NCBI GenBank assembly: GCA_009829735.1
Contig: CM020619.1
Location: forward strand, 33,272,283 to 33,336,282
DNA from: Pyropia yezoensis
Lineage: Eukaryota > Rhodophyta > Bangiophyceae > Bangiales > Bangiaceae
Length of the DNA: 64,000 nt
Reading direction: 5' to 3'
In this document: positions 12,060 to 22,592 of the stretch, piece by piece
Numbering within the stretch: position 1 is the stretch's first letter
Layout: every line of letters starts with the position of its first letter
Position numbers and translations under genes: made by a program
Notes under the pieces: generated by a model
Told to the model about the DNA's origin: nothing
Seen by the model: only the letters and a program-made list of their open reading frames with translations
Database searches by the model: none

Positions 12060-12909
12060 AAGGCCCTTTTTGTGAAGCCTGGGTTTCACGGGCTCCCTCG
12101 TCTCCTCATTGGCCGACGAAGATCAATTCGATCGGTCTGAGGGGCAATTCTGTCACCGCATTGGCTCAAGAGCGAGGTGTCAGGTCTTTTTCTTCCTTTG
12201 GGCCACAGGAAGTTGCAGAGTGTACACGTGTTCACCTGCACCCGTTGTCGCGGCCGTATGGGGCAGATGAGAACAGAAATGAATGGAAAAGAATGCAAAA
12301 GAATGCAAAGACGATAGTCAACCGTGCCTCACAGAACGGCTGCCGGAGCGAAGCACCACACCTTGGTGAAGTGCCACCCACCCCACCTCATCCCCTCGCG
12401 CAGCGCCCAAAGGCCTCCACCCTCGCCCAGTGCACCCCCCAAACGCTCACTCCCCGTAACACTTGGGGTGGGCTAGGTCAAAAAGGGGTGGGCCCGGCGC
12501 AGGGGGCGTCTTTTCGCGTCTCGGGGGGGTTCGGTCCCCCCATGTCGGCGACTCATCCACCTGTGGCGGAGACACGGTCCTCTGCGTCCTGGAGCGTTTT
12601 AGACTCTCAGAGTACGCCCGAGGACGCTTCCCCGGGGCATCCCAGACATGCCTGGGAATGCCTGGGGCAACAGCGACAGGAATGGGGTCAATCTCAGGGG
12701 AAGGGCTGTCGCTTTGAGACCCCGGCGGCGGGGGAGTTGAAGGGGAAGGGGCCAACGCGACGGGAGCCCGACGGGGCAGCAAGAGCCTTGGGCTGCGTAG
12801 AAAAAACAAAAACACGCAAAAAAAACCATGTGTCAGACCCAATGCCTCTGCGGGTACCACTAGGCGTGGCGAAAGAGATCAGACAATGCGCGCGGGCTGT
12901 CTTTACTAC

Positions 12910-14890
12910 TCACCTTTGCTGACGAGTGGTGGAGGAGACGTGCTTGGTGGCCTCCGCCATTTTCGACCGTCGACCTTGAGCCTTGCTGGAAAGCAAGAGG
13001 ACTAGGCAGAGTGGGGGGAATGAAAGGTTCGTAGGACGCTGGAGAGACATAAAATAGGTGGCTCGGACGTCGATGGGCGCAAGAGGCGGGGGAGCAGCGG
13101 AGGAGGGCACGCGATTGTAGTCGGCGCGCGCAGAATTCGCAGTGACAGACCGCCGCAAAGTCTCTGCAAGCCCCAGCGCGTACGTCGTGCCTTGCGATTT
13201 GGACAGGCACATGATGACAAGCTCCACACACAAGCGCAGAAAGCGCCTGTTTCCTCCAAGAGTAATGTGAAGGGGAATATGCACCACTTGGCGGAGGTCC
13301 CCCTTCATCAGAGGCATCCTTTCAATCGACTTGTGCTTTGAAACATGCAGGTCGCGAGGCAGAGGTCCCGGCCCATTGTTGGCAGTCTCCATTTCGAGAA
13401 GATGGGAGCTTAAGCGAGGGTGCCTCGTGCCGTCGACGTCTTGGAGAGTGCCGTACTTGGCATCCAGGCGTGCGTTTTTGGCACTCGGCGCTCTTGTGCT
13501 GAGGCACCAGAGGCAGGGCATCGTCGCGCTTGGCCCGTTATGGCCATGCAAAGTGCACAGAGCGTCGTAATCGCCCGATACGAAAAGACGCACGGCTCGC
13601 CGATTGCCACCAACGGTGACCCCCTCCCGCAAAAGCAGCTCCAGCTGCTGAAGGTGGATTCTCAGCATAGCAGATACCTGTTCGTGGTTGTCTTTGCTCG
13701 CTGGGCAGGCAGCGACAAGAATGGTGTTGGCAAGCTTGTTCGGCTGCCGGTGGTTGATGACCGACGCGACAATCTTGACCGAGCTTGGATCTCCGCCTTT
13801 GTCCAGTCCAAGTGTGACTTGGATATCCTTCACTTGAGGAGGATGGACCTTGGCCCATGGGCTCGTCCCGTCCTGCTCTTGAATAACAAATTCTTCCGTT
13901 TGTAGAATGGGCTTGGACTCCTTGTTGAGAACAAGCCGCTCAACAAAGGACCCAGAGTCCCACAGTGCGGCTGCTCGTTCCTGCACCACGTCACGAAGCT
14001 TGGCGAGGTGAGCACCAGTCTGTTTGACCGCCACTTCCTTTGGAGCCATGTTTTCCAGCCGGCGCCGCTTCGCGCGTAGCGCGGGCAAGCTCGCCATACC
14101 GCTCTTGGAGCCGCCAAAGCCCGAGCGGATCTTGTTGTACTGCGACGAGCTCAATCCAGCATCGGCAATCATCCCGACCTGATGATCCACGCAGAGTCGA
14201 GCAGGCGGGTCCAGCCGCCGTTTCTTTGGCGACCGCTCGAAGACAGAGTTCACGTCCACTCCAGCAAGTGCGAGCACCCGCTTGACATGCAACAAGCGCC
14301 GGTACTCCTGTCGCTTGGTAACCTTCTTCTTTTGGGGGATTATCACCTGTATGTAGTGCTCTCCGCGACCGTTGATGTGCCCCACGCGAATTTCGCTTGG
14401 AGTTGTCTTGAGCAGTACCGCGCCCACGATTAACTTCAGGATCACTTGATCTTCCTCGCTCCAATAATTCCCAGCTCCGAAGAAATTCGGCGACCGCAAG
14501 GGACTCATTGTTGCCGCTCTCGCCCACCGCCAAGGCATTTTGCTGAGGCAACGAGGGAGGTGAGGCGGCACGCGCGGTTGCGAGCATTTCGCTGAGGGCT
14601 CTGACCCGCGCGTGCGCCCGCGCGAGCAGGCGCTCAGCGGTGGAAGCCCGTTCCTCAAGGGGTGTAAAAAGAGGTTGACACGGTAGGCAGGGAGCGGCTC
14701 GGGGGAGAGGCGCGGGTGGGGTGGGGGAGGGCAAGCTCAAGGCGGAGGTGTGAGAACTTGCCGGGGAGGGGGATACGGGGAGAGGGGGCCGCCTGGCCGA
14801 GCGGTAGCATCTTTCGCACACCCCTTTAGGCAGCCCACTGCCGTCAATCCCCAGGCTTTGTTTGCACTGTGTGACGCGCAGTGCTGCCAC
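12910..14890 (-). pseudogene. Truncated DDE-type transposase-like gene
   Basis: On the minus strand the region from about 14890 to 13150 encodes a protein clearly related to the one at 50913-53615. It begins with a Cys motif (GSGLPKGVCERCYR), followed by an acidic-aromatic segment (SEEDQVILKLIVGAVLL), a basic region, the block VTLGLDKGGDP, the block LFVSGDYDALC, and CLWCLSTRAPSA. The first part (to about 14480) and the main open frame (from 14658 down) are in different frames, so this copy has a frame disruption or an unrecognised intron there. Homology stops after LGLAETL near 13150. The C-terminal third of the homologue, including the GEQG block that may supply the last acidic residue, is absent, and the open frame runs on into unrelated residues to 12910. 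It looks like a dead copy inside the TIR element. Confidence 0.65.
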
Positions 14891-15573
14891 AGCGGTGGTT
14901 GTGGCTGTCGGCGGGTTTTCTTGGTTGCCTTTCCGCCAAGCTTAGAGGGCCGAACCTTGCTTCAAAAACAGTACACCACAAGGGGAGCAAGTGAACGCAA
15001 GCACTTTGCCAGAGAAAGTTTTTACTATCTCCGACACAGTCAAGCTACATACACAGAAAATCAAGAAGAACGGGCAAGAAACGAATGCGCCAGTCAGCAC
15101 CAGTCCAGACAGTGGTGCAACTCTCCGCCCACGACCGCCTGCCAGTAAGGAGACGGGCACCCACCCGCCAAAGTGAGAATCATCAGAGCAAACAACGAGA
15201 TGCAAACTCACCCTAGCGAAACACTACTCGGCTCCCCCATCATGAAGTGTCTAAAAAACAGGAGGGGGGATGTGGAGTGGAGGAGGGGGGAAATCGGACG
15301 GAGTGGTGAAGGGAGGAAATAGGGCGGAGTGGTGGAGGGGGGGAAGGGGTGGAAATGTCGCTCAACGGGTGGGGTAGACGCACAATGGGGGGACGCACTG
15401 AAGCGCAAGATCCGGGTGGCCGCGTCACCGGGGCTGCGCCCGACCGTCCCTCACGGCCTCTGTGGCGTGGGGTGAAAATTGGGGTCATGAAAAAACCCAA
15501 TTTTCTTCTCAGCCACTCACAGGGCTGCACGTTTCTTTGAAAAGGCTAGTGTAAAGAAACCCATGCTGCACTC

Positions 15574-15587
15574 CTTAACTAGGCGTG
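15574..15587 (-). repeat. Right terminal inverted repeat of the 12-15.6 kb transposon
   Basis: CTTAACTAGGCGTG, the exact reverse complement of 12046-12059, followed directly by a G-rich run broken by one A. Confidence 0.6.
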
Positions 15588-16009
15588 GGGGGGAGGGGGG
15601 GGGGGGCTCCACTGCCAATCCGGCTCAACGTGCGGCCAGGAGCAATCTGATACTACCGATACGTGGACCAACAAAATGGCGTTAGCGCGACGAAAAGCAT
15701 AAGGAGCTTCAGCCAATAATACGCGCGTAATACCGTGCGCCCGACAGGGTCGGGGCTCGATCTGAGCCGTCACGTGCGCATGATCCCACTGCACCAGGAC
15801 CGCCACCTCGCAGGTGCCCCGGCCTCGAACTGCCGCCACTTGCGCTCCTTCCCCGCCCCCCACCCCCCCCCGCCATACTGCAGTACACGCCCCGCCCCCC
15901 CCGTGCCTACCCCTACCCCCGCCCCCGGCCCCTGTCGCCCTTCCCCTCCCCCGCCCCCTCCTCTTTCCCGTGTCCCTTCCTTGTTTCCTCTGGTTTTTCT
16001 TTTTGCGCT
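15588..16009. other. Upstream region of the aminoacylase-like gene
   Basis: A G-rich run at the transposon edge is followed by mixed sequence and then a strongly pyrimidine-rich 150 bases (about 15840-16005) just before the start codon. The pyrimidine block may be 5-prime leader or core promoter; no TATA motif is evident. Confidence 0.35.
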
Positions 16010-18216
16010 ATGGCCCGACCCCGTTTTTCGGTCGCCGCGGCGGCGGCGGCCGCCGCCGCTATCGCCGCGGCGGCCGCCGCGGCAGGCGTGGCGACAGGCG
16101 CCGCGGCGGACACGCCCATGACCGACGCGGACACGCTTGATGCCCTCCGCAGGTACCTCCGCAGTGCGTTTTGCGTTGAGACGAGGCGGAAGGAGGGAGG
16201 AGGGAGGGGGGAGGGGGGAGGAGGGGGGGAGGAGGGGGGAGGGAGGAGGGAGGAGGGAGGGGGGAGGAGGCAGGAGGGAGGAGGCAGGAGGGATGAGGGA
16301 GAATGGAGGGGGGGCTGTGGATGCATTGTCGGGGTGCTGGGCGGACTTCGCTACGTTGACCGTATTGCGGTCGGGCGCGGGAGGGTGCCCCGCTGGTCTC
16401 GTCGGCGCGCTCGTGCACTGACGCCGTCGGTGGGCCGGTTTTTTTTGTTTGGCGCCCTCCCCCACTGGCTTCTCACTGTTGGCTTTTCCGCCGCCATGCC
16501 CCCCCCCCCCCCCCCCCCCTTCCTTCCTCTCCCTCTCGCACATTCATGGGTCTACGTTGCCCCCTGCCCCCTGGCCCCACTTCACGCCTTGCTCAGTCCG
16601 CACGGACCACCCCCTCCCGGACTATGCCGGCGCTGTTGGCTACCTACGCACCCTGTGCACCCGCGCGGGGATGACGTCCGTCACGCACACGCTGGTGGCG
16701 GCCAAGCCCATCCTCCTGTGCACCAGGTCCGGCACGGCGACGGAGGGGGGGGGGGAGGGGGGCGGCGCCCGGGGGGTGCTCCTAAACTCCCACACGGACG
16801 TTGTGCCCGCCGAGGCAGCCAAGTGGTCGGTGCCCCCCTTTGCCGCGGCGGAGCTCAACGGCTCCATTTACGCGCGGGGGGTGCAGGACATGAAGGTATG
16901 GGGGATGGGTCGGTTGGGTGGGGGCGGGGGTTGGGGGTGGTGGGGAAAGGAAGGGGCGTGGTTGGAGGCGGGAGATATTGGCCAGAGACGCACGCTGGGT
17001 GGGCTCAATGAAGGGCGGTCGGGTGCCCGACAAGGACTGTGGCGGAGACGCGGGCGCAGCCGTTTGACAGGAAGCCACCCCCTCGCTGCTGTGTGCTGCT
17101 GCTCCCGCTCCTGCGCTCGGTCGCTTCTGCTCTTTGTGCCTCTTCCCGCCTGATGGTCCCCTCCCGACTCGCGCCGTCACCCGTCGTGCCTCCTCCCTAC
17201 GCCCGCTTCAGACCATTGGCATCCAGTACATTGCGGCGGTGTCCCGCCTCCCCCCCCTCCCCCGCCCTATCTACCTCTCCTTTGTGCCCGACGAGGAGAT
17301 TGGGGGCATTGACGGTATGGGCGCGCTTGTCGACTCGCTCCACTTCCCCCCCCTGCGGGTAGGGGTGGCTCTTGATGAGGGCCTCCCCACCCCCACCTCC
17401 CGGTTGCGCCTCTTTACGGGCGAGCGGCAGCCGTGGTGGGTGTCTATTCGGGTGACGGGCAGCCCCGGCCACGGCGCAACGCTGCCGCCGTCGACGGCCG
17501 CCGGGCGGCTTGGTGCCGTCCTCGCTGCCGTCGCCGCGTACCGGGGGGAGCAGGCGACCCGGATGGGGCCGCCGGTGAAAGCCTCGTTGGGGGAGGTTGT
17601 TGGGGTCAATGTCGTCTACCTCAACGCGGGGGTGGCCAACCCGGCGGTGCCCGCCGGCTACGCCATGAACATGATCCCGTCATCGGCCGAGGCGGGCCTC
17701 GACGTCCGCGTGCCGCCAACGGTGGCGGCGGCTGACGTGGAGGCCGCCATCCTGCGCTGGCTCTCTGCGGGCTGCATCAACGGCGCCACCGCCAGCCTCC
17801 CGGGGGGGGGGACCCAGCCGCCCATGTTTGAGTGGGCCACCGTCTGTCCCGGCCTCTCCTTCCGCTACACCCACAAGGTGGACGTGCCGGTGGTGTCGTC
17901 GCTGGCCGCAGCCGACAGCGGGGCGTTTGCGCCCGCCCTCACGGGCGCCCTCGACGCAGCCGGGGTGGCTTGGGACGAGGACATCTTCCCCGCCGCCACC
18001 GACGCGCGCTTCCTCCGCGACCGGGGGGTGCCCGTCTACGGGATGAGCGTCATGACCGCCACGCCCGAGCTTCTCCACACCCATGACGAACGCCTCGCGA
18101 TTGCCGCGGTCGCCGACGGCGTTCGCGTGTACGAGGCGGTGGTGGGGGCGCTCGCAGCGGTGCCACTGACCGCTGCCGACGGCAAGGAGGGCGGTGCCGA
18201 TCACTCGGAGCTGTGA
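16010..18216 (+). CDS. ACY1: Aminoacylase-1-like M20 peptidase, 3 exons
   Basis: Family members hydrolyse N-acyl-L-amino acids to the free amino acid with two metal ions. The exons are 16010-16163, 16597-16895 and 17212-18216, giving 485 residues. All introns are GT-AG (433 and 316 bases), and the joins restore family sequence exactly: YLR-IRTDHPLPDY at the first and QDMK-TIGIQYI at the second. Residues matching the human enzyme are His117 and Asp119 (HTDVVP), Asp149 (ARGVQDMK), general base Glu179 and metal ligand Glu180 (PDEEIGG), Glu207 (ALDEGL), and the C-terminal LLHTHDER at 438-445. The substrate-site block FPAATDARFLR is present. Human ACY1 has 408 residues; the excess is an N-terminal extension of about 35 residues (basic start, then Ala-rich hydrophobic 9-33) that looks like a signal or transit peptide, plus a short acidic tail. 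This suggests a secretory or organellar enzyme, whereas the human one is cytosolic. The gene converges with the LRAT-type gene, with 342 bases between the stops. Confidence 0.93.
16164..16596 (+). other. Intron 1 of the aminoacylase-like gene
   Basis: Donor GTGCGT, acceptor GCTCAG. The 5-prime half is an almost pure purine tract built on GGAGGGAGGA words; the 3-prime half holds a run of 21 C at 16499-16519. Confidence 0.85.
16896..17211 (+). other. Intron 2 of the aminoacylase-like gene
   Basis: Donor GTATGG and acceptor CTTCAG join QDMK to TIGIQYI in phase 0, as family alignment demands. Confidence 0.85.
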
Positions 18217-18558
18217 GGGGCAGGTGGGTGCGGGGAGGCAGGGGGGGCGTCACTGCCGCCGCCTGCGGGTGCTCTCCCTCGCGCGGGCGTGACGCGCGCA
18301 CCGCGGGACGGCACTGTGGCGCCCGCGCCACACACCCGTGAGACGCAGCGGCGACGGCAGCGGCGGCGGCGGTGGTGGATGCCGCGGCGACTGCGGCGTG
18401 CGACGGCGACGGCAGCCAAGGAATACGAGATGGATGAAAAAATATAATGGGCCACCACAAACGCTGCGGCGGGAGCAGGGGAGGGAATGATGCCGAGCCA
18501 CCCTGCCACCGTCCCCTGCCCACCAGGTTTCGCTCTACACAGGCAAACTGCATCGCCC

Positions 18559-20564
18559 TCACAACACCCCGTCAATGCGGGACAGGGACTCACTCGAGCC
18601 CCCGCGGCACCAGCGACGTGGCCCCCTCCGCCCGCCGGTGACGCGGCGGCTCGTCCTGCCCGCCCGCCGCCCAGGCGGGCGCCCCACCCCCCTCGGCCGC
18701 AGACAGCAGCCGCGCCATTGGCAGCGGCGGCGCTGGCTCGGCGGCGCGGCGCACCGACACGGCGGAGGGTGACCGCGAGCCGCCACCGCTGGGCACGGCC
18801 CCCCCCCCCGCCTCCCCCCCGCCGCCGCCGCTGCCGCGCGCGCACGGGAGGCCGCCCCCGCCGCCGCCGCGGCGGCGGCGGCGCCCTCCACCCCGCCCCC
18901 CCGGCGGGCGGGCCCGAGCACCACCGGCGCGACGGGCATGCCGGCGGTACTACCACCGCCACCGCCGCCGCCGCCCACCCCCGCGTAGACGCCACCTCCC
19001 CCCACCGCTGGGCCTGGGCGGTAGGCCGCGACGCGCTCCGCCGACCGGTTCGAGCTGCGGTCCCAATACTTGTGCACGCACAGGGCCGTGAGGAGGCCGC
19101 CAAAGAGGCCGCCGCCCAGCGCGACGCTGCCAGCGCCAATGACCAAGCCCAGAAGGGCACCCTGTGCTTGTTGGGACACCTCCCGGCCCGTCTTGGCCCA
19201 GCGGGCGACTAGATTGGGTGGCATCCACCCACAGAAGAGGAATGGGGGGGAGTTCCAGCAAGAGCGAAACACGCGGCGGCGCGTCACGAGTAGCAGGTCG
19301 TCAGTCGCACCACCCAGACGGACAAACGAGTCAGTGCGGCTGGGAGAGGTGACGGGATGGAGGTAGGATGGCCCTCCCCCCCGCAATGGTGAAGCCTAGG
19401 AAACGGGGCCGCCAAGGAAAACGCCCCCTCTGGCACGACCAACGTACAGCTTTCACAATTATCGTACAGCAGGTCGTAGCGCTTGTGGCCAATGCGGGAG
19501 CGCGCGCGGGCGACCACCTCCTCGGGCGGGTACAGTCGCCCCGCCCGCGCCTCGTACGCGTAACACACAACGTGCACGCGGCGGGCGTCGCCGACAAACC
19601 CCGACATGGGCGTCTGCGCAATGACCGCGTTGGCCAACGTCTTGACCCCATCCATACCTGCTCGAGATATGAGGAAGGGGGGCACAGAAGAAAAAAAGGT
19701 CGCGGCAGAGCGAATGAGGGGCGGAAGAGTGAAGAAAGGCGCACGGGAGAGAGGGAGCGAGAAGAGGCGAAAGAGGAGAAAGAGGGAACAGGGGTAGAGC
19801 ACCAAATGATGGGTCGCACCAAAGGATGGAGGGACAAGAGCTCTTGTCAGCAACAGTCGATGGCTCGGCAGTAGCAGCCGCAACGGCAGCTGCGCGGAGG
19901 CGGTGGTGGCTGAGGTAGCGGTTGTCACAGTCGGGGCGTGGCGGTCACAAAGTGGAGCAGGGCAAGTGGGGGTGAAGGTGGCAAGCGTGACGACGAAGGT
20001 GGCGGGCGGTGGCGTTGGCGGTGGCGTTGGCGGTAGGGGGGGGGGTGGCGGCGGTGGAGGCGGTGGGGTACGCAACAAGCAACGTCCGCTACCAACTGGA
20101 GCCGCCGCTGCCTCACCGACGTCTACCACGGAGCACGCCGAGTGCAGCCCGAAGGCCCCCCCCCCCCCCCCCCTGGCCGCCGCCGCCCCCCTGGGCGGCA
20201 CCAACACAGCAGCGTCGTCGCCACGCCGTCCCTTCCCCCCCCCACAACCCTCCCCCACATCCCTCCCCCACATCCCTGTCCCTCCCGTGTCCGCTGACCC
20301 CCTTCCTTCTCACCCCCACCCACCCCCCCCGCCCCCCCCCACACCGCACCACCGCCACGCCCCCCCCTGTCCTCCTCCATCCCCCCCATCTCCCTTGGTA
20401 GCCCTTGCACCCCCGCCCCCACGCAAGTACCCTCTAACCCGATACGTACCCGCGTAGTGGATGACGGTGCCGTCGCCAACGTCAATGCCCGAGTGCCAAA
20501 AGCCAACGAGCCCGTCCTCCCCGCTGCGCCCGCGCCACACCATCAGGTGGTCCCCTCGGGCCAT
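18559..20564 (-). CDS. LRAT/H-rev107-type NlpC/P60-fold protein, 3 exons
   Basis: Exons on the minus strand are 20564-20450, 19657-19448 and 19208-18559. The introns are GT-AG, and both donors read GTACGT. The product begins MARGDHLMVW and carries the family signature: His24 and His36 in WHSGIDVGDGTVIHYAG, and Cys106 in DNCESFARW. The second join recreates NCESFARWAKTGR, very close to the NCEHF-type motif; a Ser replaces the usual His after the Glu. LRAT-domain proteins are thiol acyltransferases or phospholipases acting on membrane lipids. A hydrophobic Gly/Ala/Leu segment (about 124-151) follows the catalytic domain and should anchor it, as in mammalian relatives. The tail is low-complexity Gly/Ala. 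The frame to 18559 becomes Cys/Arg-rich after a run of G codons near 18800, whereas the next frame gives a more protein-like tail ending near 18590, so the C-terminus is uncertain. Plants have related cytosolic proteins; substrate unknown. Confidence 0.82.
19658..20449 (-). other. Intron 1 of the LRAT-type gene
   Basis: 792 bases, donor GTACGT and acceptor GAGCAG. It includes a 19-base C run at 20156-20174 (plus strand) and many C-rich words. Confidence 0.8.
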
Positions 20565-22592
20565 GGCCGCCGTCACCACAGCCGAGGAGGGGGGGCAGAA
20601 GGGGTGGGGGCAGGGGGGGGGGGGGGGGGGGGGGGGGGACCGAAAAGGAGAGGGAGGGGGGCAAACGAGAGAAAGGGCGAGCTGGCGACAGGGCGGAAGG
20701 CGAGCCCTGGAACGCACGGACGGCAGGGGGCACGGAACAGGCGGGGGGGGCCACGCAAGCGAAGAAGGAACGGAAAAAAGAAAAAAGCGAAGAAAAGAAA
20801 TCAAGGCTGGCACCCTTCCTCCTCCCTCCCCCTTCTCCCGGGAGGGACACCGGCAGGGAGGGCCGGCAGGCGGGCGAACAGGAGGGCAGGCGGGCGGCCG
20901 GGCGGGCAGGCGGGCGGTGGCTGGGCGTGCCCGGCGGCTAGGCAGGGGGGTGCGCACAGACCGTCTCGGTCCGGGACGCGGTGCACGCGGGAAGCGGAAG
21001 GGGGAGAATGGGGGGCGGAAGCGGCCCCTTCAAACGGGGAGGAGGGGGGCTCGCTGTGGCATGCAGGGAGGGGTGAGGTGGGGGGCTGCCGTGACGAGGC
21101 ACGGGCTGCTGGTTGCGAACAGGCGCCCCGGGCTTCCACTCCCCCGGCCGAGCCCGCCGGCCAGAGGCGTGGGCCCAGAGCACACAAACACAAAGAAAAG
21201 AGGCCCGGCAGGGCGGTCCGCGCGGGCCGCCCGACCTCCCCCGCCGGCCTCTCGGGCGCCGATTGGCCAGCGCGGCCGCGCGGGGTCCACCGGGGCACCC
21301 CCGCCTTTCGTCTTGGCGGCGTGTACGGCGTGGCGCCTGTCCCCCCACACGCTGCAGTCTCCCTCCAAAAAAAAAAAAAAAAAAACCCTGCGTCTTGGGG
21401 GATGGATAGCACAGGAACGCCTACCGTCTAGCTTCACCTGTGCACTAGCTAGCCCTCCTTCCGAAGCGGCGCAGCCCGAGGGAGGTGCCCTCTTTCCCGC
21501 GGAGCTATCGAGGGGGGGAGGATTCAGGGAGGAGGGACTCCTTCCCCCCCCCCCGCGCCCCGCGCGCGCCATCATGGTCATCACCCGCCCTCCAAGGCCA
21601 CGCTCGTCGGCGGCTTGGGGTCGCCCCAAACCACGTACGGCGGTTGGTGGCGCCCCGCCACCGACCGTCCTACCGCCGGCTGGGGCAGCAGCAGCAGGGT
21701 GGGGGGTGGGAGATGGGCTGGACAGGTGGGGGTGGTGGGTGGGTAGCGGTAGTGGGAGGGGCGAGTGGAGGGTAGGAGCGGCGCGGAGAGTGCGGATGGG
21801 AGCCAAACGGATGGGCGTTGGCATGATGGGACAGGACGCGGACCACCCCCCTCTCGGCCCTCCCTCCTTTTTGGGATGCGGCGGCGGCCACCGCGTCGGG
21901 TGCCACGGGCGGCCGCCCGCACCGGCCGCCGCCCCGACGCTGTCGCCGCCGGCCGGCCGGCCGGCCACCCTCAACCACACCCACACGCCCTCGCGGCAGG
22001 CACACAACACACACACCACACACTCACACGCTCGCCCTCACGGCATATATAAGAAAGACAACCCACAGACACACAGACACACACGCACTCCACCACAGAG
22101 AGACAGAGAGAGAGAGAGACACACACACACACACAGCCACACACACAGCCACACGACACGCCACCCACTTACGGAACCTCACTCCACGAGAACCAGCACT
22201 CCCCGCTTCTCGTGCTCGGCGTCTCTATCCCCGCCCACCACCCCCGCTCATCGCTGTTGGTCCGCGAACGACGGGAGCAGATCGACAAAACAATAATAAT
22301 AATATTAAGGGGGGGTCGCGCGTGACCCTTCCCCCCACAGCGTCAGCGGGGGATGCCCAGCGGCAGCAGGGGCGCAGTCCCCGGCGGAGGAGAAGAAGTG
22401 GGTGAATGGGTGGAAAGAGGGCGGGGGGGGGGGGGGGGCACCGCTGCGCTCGCCAGCCAGGAAACGCCAACATCAGCTGGTTCCCCCACCCCCACCCCAC
22501 CCCCTGCAAACAACTCCTGGCCCCCAAGACCATCGAGCCCAGCCGTGCCACACACCCACCTCCCGCCGCCTCGTCTGAACGCCGCCCCTGCC
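20565..22592. other. Intergenic DNA with homopolymer runs and microsatellites
   Basis: This lies upstream of the LRAT-type gene and downstream of the Ala-rich gene to the right. It contains a run of 26 G at 20613-20638, a GGGCAGGCGG-type array near 20860-20930, a run of 19 A near 21367-21385, and CA/GA microsatellites at 21985-22160. A TATATAAG motif at 22046-22053 sits between the microsatellite blocks and could be a TATA box for a plus-strand transcript, but no gene follows it that I can support. The open frames here are shadows or low complexity. Confidence 0.5.
21985..22160. repeat. CA and GA microsatellites
   Basis: Interrupted CA repeats occur at about 21997-22028 and 22061-22155, with a GA run (about 22098-22118) inside the second block. 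Confidence 0.85.

Larger units (their letters stand above)
12046..15587 (-). mobile_element. 3.5-kb DNA transposon with short TIRs in a G run
   Basis: A 14-base sequence CACGCCTAGTTAAG at 12046-12059 recurs as its exact reverse complement at 15574-15587, and both ends abut G-rich runs on the plus strand. Between them, on the minus strand, lies a transposase-like coding region homologous to the larger protein at 50913-53615. This is the expected layout of a cut-and-paste transposon inserted in a homopolymer G tract. A target duplication cannot be measured because the flanks are G runs. The transposase is truncated, so the copy is probably not autonomous. The superfamily is not assigned. Confidence 0.6.

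Noticed and set aside
14780-14860. GCCTGGCCGAGCGGTAGC, resembling a tRNA-Ser/Leu D-arm
   Set aside because: No T-arm motif follows, and it lies inside the transposase reading frame of the 12-15.6 kb element.
22046-22053. TATATAAG as a promoter
   Set aside because: It sits inside CA/GA microsatellites and no supported plus-strand gene follows; kept only as a note in the spacer entry.
20461-22296. A 611-codon plus-strand frame
   Set aside because: It overlaps the first exon of the LRAT-type gene antisense and consists of low complexity ending in CA-repeat translation.
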